NCBI RefSeq assembly: GCF_039729145.1
Contig: NZ_CP155793.1
Location: forward strand, 2,914,001 to 2,978,000
Source of the DNA: Microbacterium sp. SY138
Lineage (GTDB): Bacteria; Actinomycetota; Actinomycetes; Actinomycetales; Microbacteriaceae
Length of the DNA stretch: 64,000 bases
Direction: 5' to 3'
The translations under genes were made by a program, and so were the position numbers. Below are positions 63,546 through 64,000 of the stretch, one piece after another. Under the pieces are notes generated by a model. That model had not been told where the DNA came from. It worked only from the letters and a program-made list of their open reading frames with translations, and ran no database searches. Positions within the stretch are counted from its first letter, which is position 1; each line of letters starts with the position of its first letter.

Positions 63546-64000
63546 ATGCCCCAAAAGAATCGCACGGTGAGAGGCGTGCTCGGCGGTCTCGTCGGGCTCG
63601 TCGGCCTGAGCGCCGTCGCCGGTCTCCTCGTCACGGCCAGCGTCACTCCGGTCCTCGCGATGACCGGTCTCGCAGGCACCCAGGCCCTCACGCTCTTCGA
63701 TCAGCTCCCCGAGAGCCTCGACCCGAGCACGCCGATGGAGCAGTCGACCATCTACGCGACCGCCCCCGACGGATCCCAGGTCGAACTCGCGTCGTTCTAC
63801 GAGCAGAACCGTGTCCCCGTGACGTACGAACAGGTCTCCCCGAACCTGTACGACGCGATCCTCTCGAGTGAGGACAAGAACTTCTACAGCCACGGCGGCG
63901 TCAACATCGGCGCCACGGTGAAGGCTCTGGTGGACAACGTACGCGGCACGTCCAGCCGTGGTGCGTCGACCATCAGCCAGCAGTACGTGAAGAACGTCCT
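63546..64000 (+). CDS. class A penicillin-binding protein (3' truncated by window edge)
   Basis: First 151 residues. Membrane helix VRGVLGGLVGLVGLSAVAGL, then GT51 transglycosylase: DAILSSEDKNFYSHGGVNIG (EDxxFxxHxG, catalytic Glu) and the start of motif 2, SSRGASTISQQYVKNVL. It polymerises glycan strands; the transpeptidase domain would lie past the edge. Confidence 0.92.
   Translation, partial: MPQKNRTVRGVLGGLVGLVGLSAVAGLLVTASVTPVLAMTGLAGTQALTLFDQLPESLDPSTPMEQSTIYATAPDGSQVELASFYEQNRVPVTYEQVSPNLYDAILSSEDKNFYSHGGVNIGATVKALVDNVRGTSSRGASTISQQYVKNV

Overview
The window is high-GC, dense, operon-rich actinobacterial DNA. Gene content points to the Microbacteriaceae, probably Microbacterium: an ispD-ispF fusion, CarD, GlnR, a SigK/RskA pair beside a fasciclin lipoprotein, a mycobacterial-type Nudix-phosphatase fusion, a DUF4244/TadE pilus locus, and many ATGA or TGATG gene overlaps. 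This is inferred from families and style, not from a database search.

Layout. 0-3 kb: tail of a LuxR-type regulator, an aldo/keto reductase, a PPK2-family protein and small conserved proteins. 2.9-6.5 kb: a decayed island of two Tat-exported cell-wall hydrolases, an integrase 3' remnant and a duplicated tRNA-Thr 3' end. 6.5-15.3 kb: housekeeping (thioredoxin-fold membrane protein, MalK-type ATPase, DUF4032, rlmB-cysS, ispDF, carD). 15.4-31 kb: a phosphate block (regX3-senX3, phoU, ppk1, pstSCAB) with PHO-box-like repeats, interleaved with gpmA, a YgfZ protein and a GlnR-type regulator. 31-45 kb: aminodeoxychorismate-lyase-like enzyme, a candidate structured RNA, rskA-sigK-fasciclin, tRNA-Lys, tRNA-Thr, DUF1697-isochorismatase, and the lipoprotein hydrolase-holB-tmk-topA run.

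45-56 kb: a tad/flp pilus locus whose small prepilin-like DUF4244 gene is cut in two by a 7.9-kb integrative element. The element has a large serine recombinase, a P4-type helicase operon, a cluster of inverted repeats that could be an origin or operators, and an accessory two-TM protein with a GAF-like domain. 56-62.7 kb: acs is interrupted near its 3' end by a 4.5-kb cassette with no recognisable integrase. The cassette supplies its own last ~97 codons of acs, so the gene stays intact, and leaves the displaced native 3' end as a 288-bp remnant. It encodes a HARE-HTH/GIY-YIG nuclease, a membrane coiled-coil protein and a 729-residue ABC/SMC-like ATPase, which together look like an undescribed defence cassette. 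The window ends with ridA, a DUF4177 gene and the start of a class A penicillin-binding protein.

Working together: SenX3-RegX3, PhoU, PstSCAB and the polyphosphate kinases form a phosphate response unit. SigK and RskA probably drive the divergent fasciclin gene through a SigK-like promoter. The two insertions show how accessory DNA enters coding sequence here: one destroys its target gene, the other repairs it.
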